Shown here: positions 48,733-59,492 of the stretch, piece after piece | Position numbering within the stretch: position 1 is the stretch's first letter | Layout: the number at the start of each line of letters is the position of its first letter | Source of the DNA: Halictus rubicundus | Lineage: Eukaryota > Arthropoda > Insecta > Hymenoptera > Halictidae | Length of the DNA stretch: 64,000 nt | Direction: 5' to 3' | Assembly (NCBI RefSeq): GCF_050948215.1 | Contig: NC_135157.1 | Coordinates: 2,542,001 to 2,606,000 of the forward strand | Notes under the pieces: model-generated | Database searches by the model: none | Seen by the model: only the letters and a program-made list of their open reading frames with translations | What the model was told of the DNA's origin: nothing | Program-made: the position numbers and the translations under genes

Positions 48733-49406
48733 CTGTATGTAATTGAGTAGGTTCTGTTCAAAGTGTTCATCAAGGATTATTTCTTCAAATGGTTGCCAAT
48801 TATGGCATTTAAAAGTCATCACAGGCGTACTTTTGTGTTTCGAGACTCGCGTAGTGGAGTATTAAAATACAAAACTGTAAAAAGCCATGAAAATAAATAT
48901 TCAATGTTTCGAAGCCGTCGGACGAGGAAGGTTCCTTAAATACTCGTGAGAACAGAAACGTTCTTGCTCTCTTTCTCCGATGGAAGTTCCTTCGAAATCT
49001 TCTTACGTTGTGCTCGGCAGCGTTGTTAGTTAGGGAGTCCCCGAGGAGAGCGTTGTCGACGGAATGACGCTCGGAGGGAAGTTGAAGTCGGGACGTTCCA
49101 GATAAAGATGATCTCGAGATTCTAATTATTCGGCGATTTGTAAATGGCACTCGACTCCGAGAAACGGAAGTCTGTAGCTGAAGGTAAGGCGGAACCGCCA
49201 TTATCCAAATTAATCCGGGGACATGGGACTCGGATAAGAGAATATTTCTCATAATAGAACAGTTATTTCCTTGATACTCAGTTTTATCCATATTTATTTC
49301 GAATGAAAACATAAATGTTGACATAAACATTGTAAACTACATTGCCAAGCATTCCTTTGTTGTAACTAACATTTTTAACAGTTTCTTCAAGACCTTATAG
49401 AGTTAT
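48733..49406. other. Intronic stretch with an unrecognised frame
   Basis: A 173-codon minus-strand frame (48809-49330) contains no domain I know and includes an Arg-rich run near its middle. I do not call it a gene. Confidence 0.35.
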
Positions 49407-49414
49407 GTCACTGT

Positions 49415-50315
49415 TAGACTGCTGATTTTTATGTAAAATAAGAATTTTCTGCATTAATTGCAGAAAATAAGGGTTAAACGGAACCATATTTCTTCTCTTA
49501 ATGATTTAACAAAATTGAAAGTGATATAACAGTGCCTTGAAATTATTAGAAGGGTGAATATCGCATGCTCGGTATCTTTCACAAATTGTAAGGCCGGCAC
49601 AAATTCTCTCCAAAATGTTTTGTACCAAAGAAATATACCCTGTAATAAATGATAACAGCGACGAAGAATAATGCAGCAAAAGGATAAGAACTTTTTCATG
49701 GCAATACATGCATATTATTTAGAATTTGATATAATATCCATCTAAGAAGTTAATTATATGAGTCATATGAACATGGTACTTGAACGGGTATGGAAAAGGA
49801 AAAAAAAAATTAAAATCCGCTTTTTTTATTTTTTTAACTATCTACCCCCACTTTGAAAAATCTGAAAAAATTATATGTCAACAACCATTACAAGATGCTA
49901 AAATTGTAAAAATATAAACTTAGTATCTCGTAACTTCTACAAGAAATCAGCATTTCAACAATCTTTTTATTTTTTAAAAATCGCTTTCGAAGCTAAAAGT
50001 TCTGAAAAAATTCACAGATATACATTCCAACAGCTACACTATGCCTGATTTTGTTCAGAATTTTCAATTGAAGAGGATAAGAGAAATGACGGAAAAACCT
50101 TATTTTCTTTGTCACCCCATTGCTACCCCCCATGTTGACAATAGAGTTGAAAATTGGCACGAAGTATTTCCTTTGGATAAGCTATCAAATGGCTTATTAC
50201 AAATTCAATTTGGTTTGGGGGCACTTGTAACCTGCTTATCCGGTTACATTCTTTGTTTAGTATTTTGTATTCAATCCGCTCCTTATTGTTACTAATGCAT
50301 AAAGTTCACAGTCTG
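49415..50315. mobile_element. Long 901-bp member of the TAGACTGCGG family
   Basis: The left end TAGACTGCTGATTTTTATGT and right end ATGCATAAAGTTCACAGTCTG carry the family termini. The flanks GTCACTGT (49407-49414) and GTCATTAT (50316-50323) agree at 6 of 8 positions. The element is four times the usual family size. No transposase was recognised inside; the frame at 50041-50295 is unassigned. It may be a longer relative, or two elements sharing one flank. Confidence 0.5.
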
Positions 50316-50323
50316 GTCATTAT

Positions 50324-52091
50324 ACTCAGTTTCTATGATCCCGTTAACGAATTTATTGACACCAGAATGCCGAATCTTTATAAAAATGGACCGAAAGAAC
50401 TGGCAACTTGGGAAAAATAATCCACTGGTTGCTATTTCGATTAAAAATGTGTTCATTTGAAATTAATTCCAAAAATCCCAATTATTTTAGTAGCTCGAAT
50501 TACTTAGCTCCGACTCGAATGCAGCGCTGCGGGCGATTCTGCGGGTCCTAATAACCATCGTGTGGCGCGGAACGCAGTTCCTAATAAATATCGGGCAATT
50601 GCGGGACGCCGTAGACGCGGTTACGATAATTTTATGCGACCTCTATTCCGCGGAAAGGCGTGCTCGTACGAGATGGTGTACGGCTGTGAAACGCGCGCGG
50701 GTAAATCGCATTTGCATCTAGACGGTTGTTTCGGGGGACGTCGTTCGATGGAAAACGTATCGAAAACAAACGGGCTCGGCGGAGTGCGGTTTTCGGCGTA
50801 CGAGCAACGCGTGTGCTTACGGAGCGGCGAAGCGTGTCGCTTGCCCGCGTGTACGTGCGGAAAGCTCTCGCCGGGGCCGCGTTCACGAGCCGATAATTCC
50901 GAAAATTGCGTCGCCATATGCGTGACATCCGGTTTTTGCTCAGCCCAGCATGATCCGCGCTCGCCGCCAACTTACTCGCTTATAAATAAATTCCGATTGG
51001 ATCGAAACGAGTCTGTGATCGACGAAAATATTCGACTGGTCCGATCTGCTCGCCGCGCCGCGGCTCTCGAACTGTATTGACACGCGAATTCTGCAACGTT
51101 CCCAGCGTACAAAGCCGGTTTCCCGGTTAAAAACGATCCGGGCGAACTTCGGACAAATTACCCCGGAAATCAATATCGCCGACGGTCGCGCTGCGTTTGA
51201 TGGAGTGACACGTAAAGTTTGAATGAAGGTGTTTGCGACTACTCGAAAATATCGGGCCGAGTCGGGTTCTCGGAAGCATACGCGAGATCCCCGAAACAAA
51301 CGAAACATGATGTCTGAAATCCCATCGGTGGCAAATTTGCTTTTCTTCAAATTAGACGTGCTTCTCTTCTTAACGCACGTCGATGTGGTCAACGAACGAA
51401 GCGCTTGCCTGGCGCGAAGCAACCTAATCGTTCGAAACATCTTGGGAACAGCATGGAGGCGGGAATTCTATGAAAATGCTTAATCTCGAACACGGCGGAA
51501 CAAGTCGTAAATTCGCTCCACGTCGGCACCTTCCCCTGAGCGGCATGCGTAATAAATTTTCCACGAACGAAATCGAGCCGGTTGCCGGAGCCACGGGCAA
51601 AAACATAATTTGAATTCGACGCATTATCAGGCCTAGGATCGACGCCGGGGTTGAAGGGGGTGGTAGGGGGGGTTGGTAGAGCAAAGGGGGATGTTTTCCG
51701 CGTGGAGAGCGCCGGGGAAACCCTTGGTCCCTCTCGAACCACGGTGGGAGGGGAGGGGACGCGCGGAATCAAGTGTTTGAGATTATGACGGAGGCTTCGG
51801 TCACGTATTTCATTAACCGTGATGCTGTCGGTTCCGGAGCCCACGTAGGGCGAGTGGCAGATCTCTCGAGGGTGTAGGTAGCCGCGAAATATGTTTGCTT
51901 TGCGTTACATCCCCCGGGATGATCCCGTTATAATTATGAATGTCCTTGTTGTTCCGTGAACGAGCGCCGGACCAATTCTTCGCCTCTTCCGTCCCCGCTC
52001 GTCTCGTCCAGGATTTCGCCGACGTACTCTCGCTTTCTCCACCCTGAAAACCTTCGTTCCTGATTGCCATTTCAGATTTAACACTGTTTCA
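50324..52091. other. CpG-rich intronic stretch
   Basis: 50500-52070 is CpG-rich and open in several frames on both strands at once. None of the predicted peptides contains a domain I recognise. A G-rich run lies at 51640-51760. Confidence 0.4.
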
Positions 52092-52095
52092 TTAA

Positions 52096-52290
52096 CACTG
52101 CAACTACCGGAACCCTCAAACGACGGATTTCGGATTCTTTATTTTATAATTATCCGGATTGCGAACAAGATTTGCTGAACACATTTATTATTTATTCAGA
52201 CATATCTTGCGAGAATAATCGTGCAATTTCTTTTTTTTTTCAAAACCGATGCAAAGGAAAAACATTAGAAAATTGCCGGTAGATAAACCG
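52096..52290. mobile_element. piggyBac-type MITE bounded by TTAA
   Basis: TTAA (52092-52095) followed by CACTGCAACTACCGGAACC, and a right side reading CCGGTAGATAAACCG before TTAA (52291-52294), give diverged inverted ends of the same family as 25738-26452. It is 195 bp and non-coding. Confidence 0.55.
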
Positions 52291-52367
52291 TTAATGCTAA
52301 ATCTACCGAGCACTGTGAACCACAGATAAGTTTCGCGCTAAAAAAGTGACAAGATTAAATTTATATA

Positions 52368-52960
52368 CAGTGACTCCCACTAATATTCGGACGCTCTTAA
52401 AAATCGCATAACTCTGTCAAAATTGGACTATACTACTTTGAGAAGTTAGAACAATTGGTTCGCTACATTACGTGAAAAAAAATGTTTGATTATAATTGCA
52501 ATTGGTCGAAATTGCAGAGAAAGTACTGAAAGTTCTACTTTGCAACTTTTTATGCGGGCTTATATTAACAATTTTAAAAGTACGTTTTGTACATCTGTAT
52601 TAATTGTACATATTCTGAATATTTCATCTAAATCGGTCAACGTTGCAATGAGCTACGTCAGTTTAACGATGAAAACTTAGGGGTAAAAGTCGTAGAATTT
52701 TGGCCTTTTCGGGGAATTTCGCACTTATGTGATCATTATGAAACATCTGTAGCTCATTACAACGTTGACCGATTTTGATGAAATTCTCAGAATATGTATA
52801 ATTCATACAGATCTACAAATCGTACTTTCTAAATTTTCCATATAAGTCCACATCGAAAAGTTGCAAAATACAACTTTTAGTGTTTTCTCTGTAATTTCGA
52901 TCAATTGCAATTTTTGTAAAAATTTTTTTTCACTTTATGTAGCAAACCAATGCGACCACT
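52368..52960. repeat. Long imperfect palindrome with CAGTGACTC start
   Basis: It starts TACAGTGACTCCCACTAATA. From about 52480 to 52665 the left arm pairs with the right arm at about 52745-52950 at roughly 80 percent identity. For example, TCGGTCAACGTTGCAATGAG on the left matches the inverse of CTCATTACAACGTTGACCGA on the right. The right terminus is not clearly preserved. This is a palindromic, TA-targeting type of element. Confidence 0.7.
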
Positions 52961-53329
52961 TTAAAATATACGATATATAATAATAATAATAATTTTGCTA
53001 ACTTCCTAAAAAAAATCCCAGTTGTGTGGTCCAATGTTAACAAAGTAATATGCTAATATTATATGTAATGTTAAGTAAATTTAGCGTTGAGGATAAAATT
53101 GTTAAAAATATACAGATGTAATTTAATTCGGAAAGGGGAAGAGGTAGATATTGTGATGAGTAGACAGCGGATTTTATGCATTTATGACGAAAATGAGTAA
53201 GTGTCATTTAAAACAGTCAACATATTGGAAAAGTGTACAAATACTATTACATTATTTTCAACCTACTAAGCGCGTTAAAACAGAAAATAAATTTCTATTT
53301 CATTCCAGGTCCCATGAAATACTCCAGAT

Positions 53330-53455
53330 TTGACCGATAACGCCTTTGACCGACAACGAATTTGATCGACAACGATTTTGACCGACAACGAATTTGTCCG
53401 GCAACGATTTTGACCAGCAACGATTTTGACCAGCAACGATTTTAGCCGACGACAG
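53330..53455. repeat. Left array of 16-bp units
   Basis: Units such as GACCGACAACGAATTT, GATCGACAACGATTTT, GTCCGGCAACGATTTT and GACCAGCAACGATTTT follow each other without spacers, about seven in all. Confidence 0.88.
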
Positions 53456-53559
53456 TAGTAAAAGTGCATAATAAATGAGGTATTACATCCTTGTTGATCA
53501 ACATCACATGCATATCGTTGTAAACTATGTTACTGTTGGTTATTACTGTCATCAGCTAG

Positions 53560-53642
53560 AATCGTTGCCGGACAAATTCGTTGTCGGTCAAAATCGTTGC
53601 CGGACAAATTCGTTGTCGGTCAAAATCGTTGTCGGTCAAAAT
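53560..53642. repeat. Right array of 16-bp units, inverted
   Basis: The inverse of the left array: AATCGTTGCCGGACAAATTC and GTTGTCGGTCAAAATC alternate for about five units. Together the arrays can fold into a long stem. Confidence 0.88.
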
Positions 53643-53772
53643 CTAGAGTTGGTGAAAACCGTGTCGGGGAAATTTGTGTCGGTGATTTCTATGGGACCCT
53701 TTCACTCTACGTTTGTTGCAATTGGGCTAGAAAATGTTTATTTTGTACAATGATCCGCCGTCTAGCGATGAC

Positions 53773-54519
53773 AAAAGTTTCTGCAGACCAGCCTTAACAT
53801 CGTCAAAAACTAAACGCATTACCCTGTGTGCTTGCGCAGTCGGGTAATAAAAGAAACATGTAAAACATCAATGTAATGGTTTAAACTAAATCCGCGCCGA
53901 TTGGTAACGCCCGACCCGGCATGGTCGTCAGCCGATAAAAGCGGATGAAACGAAGAAAACCGTCGGCTGTTCGTTTCCGCGGGAAATTCGTTGAACTGCG
54001 AGACTCCACGCAGAGACGTTTCCACCGTTTCCAAGCCTTGTATCGACGATATTCGTTCGCCGGTCTAGCGTGCTTTGAAACGAGCAGCGACAGATTGGAA
54101 TTACCATATTGGAAGAGAGGTACTGGACTCCTTATTTCCGTTTCCTTTAGCGCGAACGGGTGGGGCAGGGTAAGATAGAGAGCAAATGAGAAAGAGACAG
54201 AGAGAGGCAAAAAACCCCGAAGGGTTTCTATCCAAATCGCTGTCTGCCGTGCGATTTTTCTCTCGCGCTCTTCTGCAACTGTCTCCCGTCTTTTTTCACC
54301 ACTTTCTCCCTTTTCTTCACGGCGGGCCCCTTTCCCCGCAGACGGCAGTGTGCCCCCGCTCCCATCATACAACTTTCATCTCCCCTTTTCCATCTCGGGC
54401 CACGAGATTCATCCGATTCTCGTCCACGAAGATTTCAATCTTGTTTGGCCGAGGTATCGACACGTCCTCATCTTCCTCTCGATATTCCCAGCAACCTGCT
54501 CTCCTTGCCCTGCCCCCCT
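53773..54519. other. Intronic stretch, CpG-rich
   Basis: 53880-54400 is CpG-rich with overlapping frames on both strands; none is recognised. Confidence 0.4.
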
Positions 54520-54520
54520 C

Positions 54521-54572
<52 letters not shown>

Positions 54573-54600
54573 ACTCACTCACTCTCTTTTTCTCGTTCCA
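54520..54600. repeat. (CT)n microsatellite
   Basis: A run of CT units to about 54568 is followed by CTCACTCACTCACTCT and CTTTTTCTC variants. Confidence 0.9.
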
Positions 54601-54668
54601 CGCGCCCCTTCCGGCCGCGAAGCGTTCGCTAACCCTTGCGAGAACGAGAGAGGATGGTCGATGCTTGT

Positions 54669-54790
54669 ACAGGGTGTCCCAAAGTATGGAACCACTCGAA
54701 ATACGCATAACATTGACACGAAAACACGCCGAAGAATCTTGTATCATTTCGTAAATCAAGGCTCAACTGAATTGGACAAAGTCATCGATA
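54669..54790. repeat. Left end of a CAGGGTG-type element
   Basis: TACAGGGTGTCCCAAAGTAT matches the common left end of the group. No right end was recognised nearby. Confidence 0.45.
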
Positions 54791-55012
54791 CCCTTTAAGG
54801 TTTAAAGAATCATTTCTCTTGGTTAATCCCTTTGAGGTGTAATACTTAAATTCGTGATAAAGATTGCGAACAAAATCTGTGATATATGAGTACGATGGCG
54901 TTATTTTTGGACGAAATAAAATACCATTCTTTCATGACCAGTATTTAGCACTAAGCCTACCACCGCAGGTCGAATGACTGACAGAAATAGCTCAACTACA
55001 TTGATAGGTGTA

Positions 55013-55154
55013 CAGTGAATCCTCGATATATGTCAATAACATGGGTCTTATCAGCGTCGAGTATCGTCCAAGAGACATACACGAGCCGTGTTATGTGGCT
55101 AATTCCGCGACGTTTATCATCCAGGCATTGGCAACATATATAGAGAAATCACTG
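55013..55154. mobile_element. Internally deleted CAGTGAATTCTCG MITE
   Basis: CAGTGAATCCTCGATATATG at the left and TATATAGAGAAATCACTG at the right are flanked by TA on both sides. It lacks the middle ~65 bp present in the copies at 24.5 and 63.0 kb, jumping from CCGTGTTATGTG to GCTAATTCCGCG. Confidence 0.75.
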
Positions 55155-55156
55155 TA

Positions 55157-56552
55157 GTCATTCGTAAGAAGCCTTCAAAACTAACCGGAGTACCTGATAA
55201 ATTGCTTTCATGTTGCCCAATTTTTGTGATCGCTGAATGGTGGATCAACACATTAACCCTCCAACAGAAATCGTCGTTCAACTGCTCAGTTTCTGGCGAT
55301 TAAATTAAACGAACAGGTGTGACGTTAGGAACAATAGAACGACTGTCTGCAGGAAGTGCAAAGACATGTTTCAAAAAATTGATAAACAATATTAAAGTGA
55401 ATAGTCCTAAGTATCATCTTTTGTGTAGTTGTAATAATGGTCCGCTGTCATCGTGTATTTAAATAAACTTCTCCACGTGTAATAAACGAATTCGGATCTT
55501 AACCCGTGTAATATTAAATACACGGATTTAATGATTTTAATATCCACGTAGACGGAGAATAGAATGCATAATTACACGTGTATTAAGAACACGTATACCT
55601 AATTCGCGAATACACGGTTCGCGTATTCCGCGTACTTACACTCCATTTCGCGCTGATCCGTATTTTCGGCCCACTCTGTACCGAACGGTCAAAACGAATC
55701 GAGTGCAGGCTCGAAGGAAATTCTCGGTCGCTTCCGCAGGAAATTCGCGGAGCAAGCGACCCCTGCGCCGATTTCCAGCTCCCTCGTTCCGTCCGGCGAT
55801 ACGCTTTTCCTCGGCGAGCATCGAAATCATCGATCCCCTCGAAAATCACTATCCCATCGACCACTGGCAAGCCGGTAACATTCCCCAATAGAAGCGATCA
55901 GGGGAAGGGGTGGAGCAACCCTCGGTAAGGTGAGAGCGGGCGTTCTCGCGCTCTTTCTCAGCTCCGAAAAAGACTTTTCCAGTCTATGAATATATTAAAA
56001 GCAAACAAAGCCGCTCCTCCGGTAATCCTCGGCGTCCTTTTCTCGCCCCCTCCGGAAAACGTAGCGAACGCGTTTATTAAAGCGTCCCACAAACGCTTTC
56101 TTAAGCACTTTAAAGTTAAGCTTCGTCGTTATCCTTGAAAGTCCTGACGTTCCTCCTTTCGCCGGACCGGAGAGCCGTTCCGACGGCGACGAGGAGCAAT
56201 TAAAGTCGCGCCCGTCGTGCTCGACGAACGCCTTTCATCGTTAAATAACTTGACACCGGTTACTCTCGAGTGCTCAATTATTTTACAGCGTTACTTTATT
56301 TCGGTACACACGCCTTTCAACGAATGAAATCGATTCCATATTTTTTGGACCCCTCTAATTTCTCAAGCCCCTTGCACTCTTCATTAATCGTTGGAGCAAC
56401 CGACATTTTCTACTCCGCCGTGTTCTTTGTACCCTAATCTTCGCATTTGTACGCCAACAAACTATCTCGTAGAATGACCGATGCCAGTTCGGATTATCGT
56501 GCTATTTTTTAAGAGAAATCTAACAATGACGATGACTTCATTGCCTTTTCAG
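55157..56552. other. Intronic stretch, CpG-rich at 55.6-56.2 kb
   Basis: 55620-56230 is CpG-rich. The last bases, TTGCCTTTTCAG, form the acceptor of the next kinesin exon. Nothing else was identified. Confidence 0.45.
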
Positions 56553-56646
56553 ACTGAAATCTGCTCGAGCGCGCTGACGGACGTCATCCACGCGGTAATT
56601 AACGGGACCGATGGCTGCCTGTTCTGCTTCGGACACGCGGGATTAG
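56553..56646 (+). CDS. KIF26/VAB-8-family kinesin, motor-domain exon B
   Basis: The exon encodes TEICSSALTDVIHAVINGTD, then GCLFCFGHAGL, and ends one base into a glycine codon (phase 1). In typical kinesins this is the alpha-helix and strand leading to the P-loop, which normally reads YGQTGSGKT. Here the strand ends FCFGHAGLG, matching the FCFGHAKLG of KIF26, a family whose altered nucleotide loop goes with lost ATPase activity. The acceptor is TTTTCAG at 56546-56552 and the donor GTGAGT at 56647-56652. The split glycine means the loop Lys-Ser/Thr lies in the next exon, which I could not find before the window end. The phase-0 join to exon A reproduces the family order SQ-x-E-x-C. Confidence 0.88.
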
Positions 56647-57147
56647 GTGAGTTCTTGATTATAAACATCAACGTATGTTCTATGATTGAACATCACGGTC
56701 GCAAATTTCATGCTCCCATAATTTTGCACGCAAGCATTTCCGTCAATAAAAACAGCTTTGGTCTAAATGATCGTTTGAACGACATCCCTAATACATACCG
56801 TACCACATGGTCGCACACGAACTTTCAGGCCACTTGAAATTTTCGCTGTTAAATGGTAGAGAACCTATTAAACTGTCATATGACGTCAATTGATTAAAAT
56901 GTGCATTTTTTATTTCTTCTGTACTGTCTCTTAATTGCTACATGTTTTCTTGATAATGACTTTCCGTGTATATTACATATTGCGATACATATGACACAAT
57001 CTGTCTATATCCACACAATTAACCCCTTGCCGTATTGTAGCGAGTCAGTCTCGTGACGAAGGTTTTAAACAAATGTCTAACAAATGTGAATGTTAAATAT
57101 AAATTTTCTTTCCCGTGACATTTTTCGGAATGAAAACGTTCCAATTA
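56647..57147 (+). other. Start of the next intron, with a piggyBac-type end
   Basis: It follows the GTGAGT donor. TTAACCCCTTGCCGTATTG at 57019-57037, followed by GAGTCAGTCTCGTGACGA, matches the left end of the TTAA element at 62063-62214. Its right end was not recognised. Confidence 0.5.
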
Positions 57148-57349
57148 CGTAATTTTAGGGACCAAAAATAACAGTTATTCTAAAATTTTCTACGACAAAT
57201 CATTAACAAAAAGTTGATTGTTATTAAAATTTAAGATAATCTACACAAAATATAAAGAAAAAAATTCAAATAACAAAATGATTAAAAAATATCGATTTTT
57301 ATACTTTTTAGTTACAAATAACAGTTACTAGTGTGCAAAAAATAGAATA

Positions 57350-57545
57350 TCCTCGATAACTGTTATCGATGAAGCAAAACTGTTTCGATTGCTCATAACA
57401 GTTATCGATGAGAAAAGTTCATTTCGATCACTCATAACAGTTATCAATGAGAGAAATTTATTTCGATCGCTCATAACCGTTATCGATGATCGAATTACTT
57501 TTCACTTGTTCATAATAATTATTGATGAGAAAATTCATTTCAGTT
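57350..57545. repeat. Subterminal repeats of the hAT element, left side
   Basis: About four units of roughly 48 bp combine TAACAGTTATCGATGAG with a TTCATTTCGATCGCTCA block. The matching inverted blocks lie at 57925-58025. In hAT elements such subterminal motifs are transposase-binding sites; that role is inferred here. Confidence 0.7.
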
Positions 57546-57570
57546 GCTTATTCAATTATTGAGTTGTCTA

Positions 57571-57858
57571 CTCATGGAGAAGGTATCGTACAACAAGTCG
57601 AATCAACAGACCATAAGAACAACACAAAATCTGAAAAAAAATTTTCAAAATTTTTTCAACTGGGAAGATCAGAAATATAGACTCGCGTATGTATTCAAAC
57701 TAGCGTGCATAATTCACGCTGTGCCCGCAACTCAGGTTAGCATTGAACGAACCTTTTCTGCTCTAAAATTAACGTTACATGATATACGGTATAATTTGTC
57801 AGGAGAAAGTGTGGAAAAACTCATGTTTGTTACATTAAATTTTGATTGTAGCAATTAA
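57571..57858 (+). pseudogene. hAT transposase, C-terminal dimerisation fragment
   Basis: The readable frame contains WEDQKYRLAYVFKLACIIHA, then VPATQVSIERTFSALKL, HDIRYNLSGESVEKL and MFVTLNFD. These follow the hATC dimerisation region: VPA-T-x-x-x-S-E-R-x-F-S, then R-x-x-L-x-x-x-x-V-x-x-L. The RNase-H-like catalytic region and the zinc-finger N-terminus are absent. The frame is uninterrupted up to the stop at 57858. The true start is unknown because the upstream part has been lost. Confidence 0.85.
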
Positions 57859-58171
57859 TTTTGTGAATACAAAATTTATTAAACAGTTGATTGCCTACCA
57901 TTTGAAAGTTGTACTAATTTCTTTCATCAATAACTGTTATGAGCGATCGAAATGAACTTCTCTCATTGATAACTATTATGAGCGATCGAAATAAGTTTCT
58001 CTCATCGACAACTGTTACAAGTGATCAACGATAAAATTTACCAACAAAAGAAACAATTATCGGTTACTTATGATCTTTATTTGTAACCAATACGATTTTG
58101 GTCGATCAAATACTTGTTATTCCATGACTTTTTCCTTTTTGGATATAACAGTTATGCCCCCTGCGTAATTC

Positions 58172-58999
58172 GGAGAGTGAGGGGCGTATGCGACCCGCGT
58201 AGCTCGAAAGGAAAGTAGTCGAAAATTGGTCTGGCACGGAGCGTGTTGATTTCACTGACTCGGTCTCGCTCGTGATTTAGGTTCGCGAGGATCGAGCATA
58301 AACAAACGTTGACTTGCGCGTTTGTTTGCCAAAACGCATTCAATCGAGGACGCCGAGAACCCAAGGCTCGACGTCCTGGATAAAAAGCAGGTTAAACATT
58401 TTTCTTGCTTCCGCGTGGGTGGTCGAGGGGTCGGCAACGGCCGCGTCCTTCTTTCAGCTGGCTTTGTTCGACAAAGTTCGACGTCCTCGTAGACAAAACG
58501 CCATTGTTCCCACCGCGAGGAACTCATTCGCGTCGAGCGTGGAAATAATTACGTGAAATATGAATACCTCGAGGAATCCTCGCGTTTTTATCGCCCTACT
58601 GCGCCCCTTTTCGCGAGCTTGTTTCATTGATAATGTGTAGCTAGTGTACACACAGTATTCAGTATCTCGCGATCCAAGGAAACTCATTATTATCCTGTCA
58701 CTGGACGTGACCTTAAGCTGCGGTTACAAAACATTGATCCTACAAATATTTGTAGGAACGCTTTTGCAAGATTACACAGACGAAAATGCAGTTCTTTAAA
58801 CAGTATACAAAATTTTCCGAATTGTGATCTTGGAGCAAACATATTCTTTGCATAAGAACACAAATTTCAAGAATACAGCGAGTGATAAAATTATTAGAGC
58901 TACGATAACCGTACTCCATATCCACGTTAAAATAAAAATTACCTACGGCATTGATAATTGTACATTTACAACTCACAAGTAACAATAATCAATCAGAAA
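58172..58999. other. Stretch with CpG-rich part, nothing coding
   Basis: 58172-58650 is CpG-rich with overlapping frames. A perfect palindrome, CCTACAAATATTTGTAGG, lies at 58739-58756. The rest is AT-rich. Confidence 0.4.
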
Positions 59000-59007
59000 G
59001 TAATAAG

Positions 59008-59181
59008 TAGACTGCGGATTTTATTGCAATGAACGGGAGTCAAACAGGAATCTCAATGTTCCTTTATTTATTGTAATAGGCCAGGACTTATACATTGGAG
59101 CCCTTAAATTCGCTTAGTCTGTCTCCTGCTTGAAATTGTCTTTACTCATTTTCCCCATAAGTCCATAAAATCCGCTGTCTA
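59008..59181. mobile_element. hAT-type MITE, TAGACTGCGG family
   Basis: The left end TAGACTGCGGATTTTATTGC and the right end GTCCATAAAATCCGCTGTCTA are inverted copies. The flanks GTAATAAG (59000-59007) and ATAACAAG (59182-59189) agree at 6 of 8 positions. It is 174 bp and non-coding. Confidence 0.72.
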
Positions 59182-59189
59182 ATAACAAG

Positions 59190-59490
59190 AATTCAGTGGT
59201 CAAATTTTTCACTTAACAATTGGTTGTCTCAACAAAAAATTGTTAATCCATGCAAACGGCTCTAACAATTCGATCACTGTGGACTTTCTAACAATACAGA
59301 TCGTCGATAAATTATGTCGAAATGTTATGACAAGCTACCATTTCAATTTTTTACAGTTCTCTTATATCCATGATCATGGGCAGTTTATGTTCGTCGAAAT
59401 GGTCGTTTAGAATCCATTGCATCAGACTAGAAAATAATTATTTCGATATCGTCAACTTTGAAAACAGTTTCGAACTTTCGCTGCCGTACA
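59190..59490. other. AT-rich stretch, nothing identified
   Basis: No repeat ends or coding signals were recognised. Confidence 0.4.
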
Positions 59491-59492
59491 TA

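Larger units (their letters stand above)
53161..53764. mobile_element. TAGACTGCGG-family element carrying inverted 16-bp arrays
   Basis: The left end TAGACAGCGGATTTTATGCA and the right end ACAATGATCCGCCGTCTA are inverted family termini. The flanks GTGATGAG and GCGATGAC agree at 6 of 8 positions. Inside, two arrays of a 16-bp unit lie in opposite orientation (53330-53455 and 53560-53642), bounded by inverted copies of a TCCCATRGAAAT-like block. At 604 bp it is a large member of the family. Confidence 0.65.
32339..56552 (+). other. 24.2-kb intron of the KIF26-like gene
   Basis: The intron runs from donor GTAAGC to the acceptor TTGCCTTTTCAG. The residues on each side (...EEDSQ and TEICSS...) are adjacent in KIF26-family proteins, so I infer no skipped exon between them. 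It is packed with transposon remnants, microsatellites and CpG-rich blocks, which are listed separately. Confidence 0.8.
57156..58163 (+). mobile_element. Shortened hAT element
   Basis: The left end TAGGGACCAAAAATAACAGT and the right end AACAGTTATGCCCCCTG are imperfect inverted repeats. The flanks CGTAATTT (57148-57155) and CGTAATTC (58164-58171) agree at 7 of 8 positions, as for hAT. Subterminal blocks of TAACAGTTATCGATGAG and TTTCGATCGCTCA repeat four times on the left (57350-57545) and in inverted form on the right (57925-58025). Only the C-terminal part of the transposase remains, so the copy is non-autonomous. Confidence 0.8.

Noticed and set aside
50562..51844. Frames of 150-172 codons on both strands
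   Set aside because: Mutually overlapping on opposite strands in CpG-rich sequence, with no recognisable domain.
53330..53642. Inverted arrays considered as a CRISPR array
   Set aside because: The units are contiguous 16-mers without spacers, lie inside a transposable element, and the DNA is eukaryotic.
56481..56552. In-frame codons upstream of exon B
   Set aside because: Preceded by no kinesin similarity and closed by a TTTTCAG acceptor; these are intron bases.
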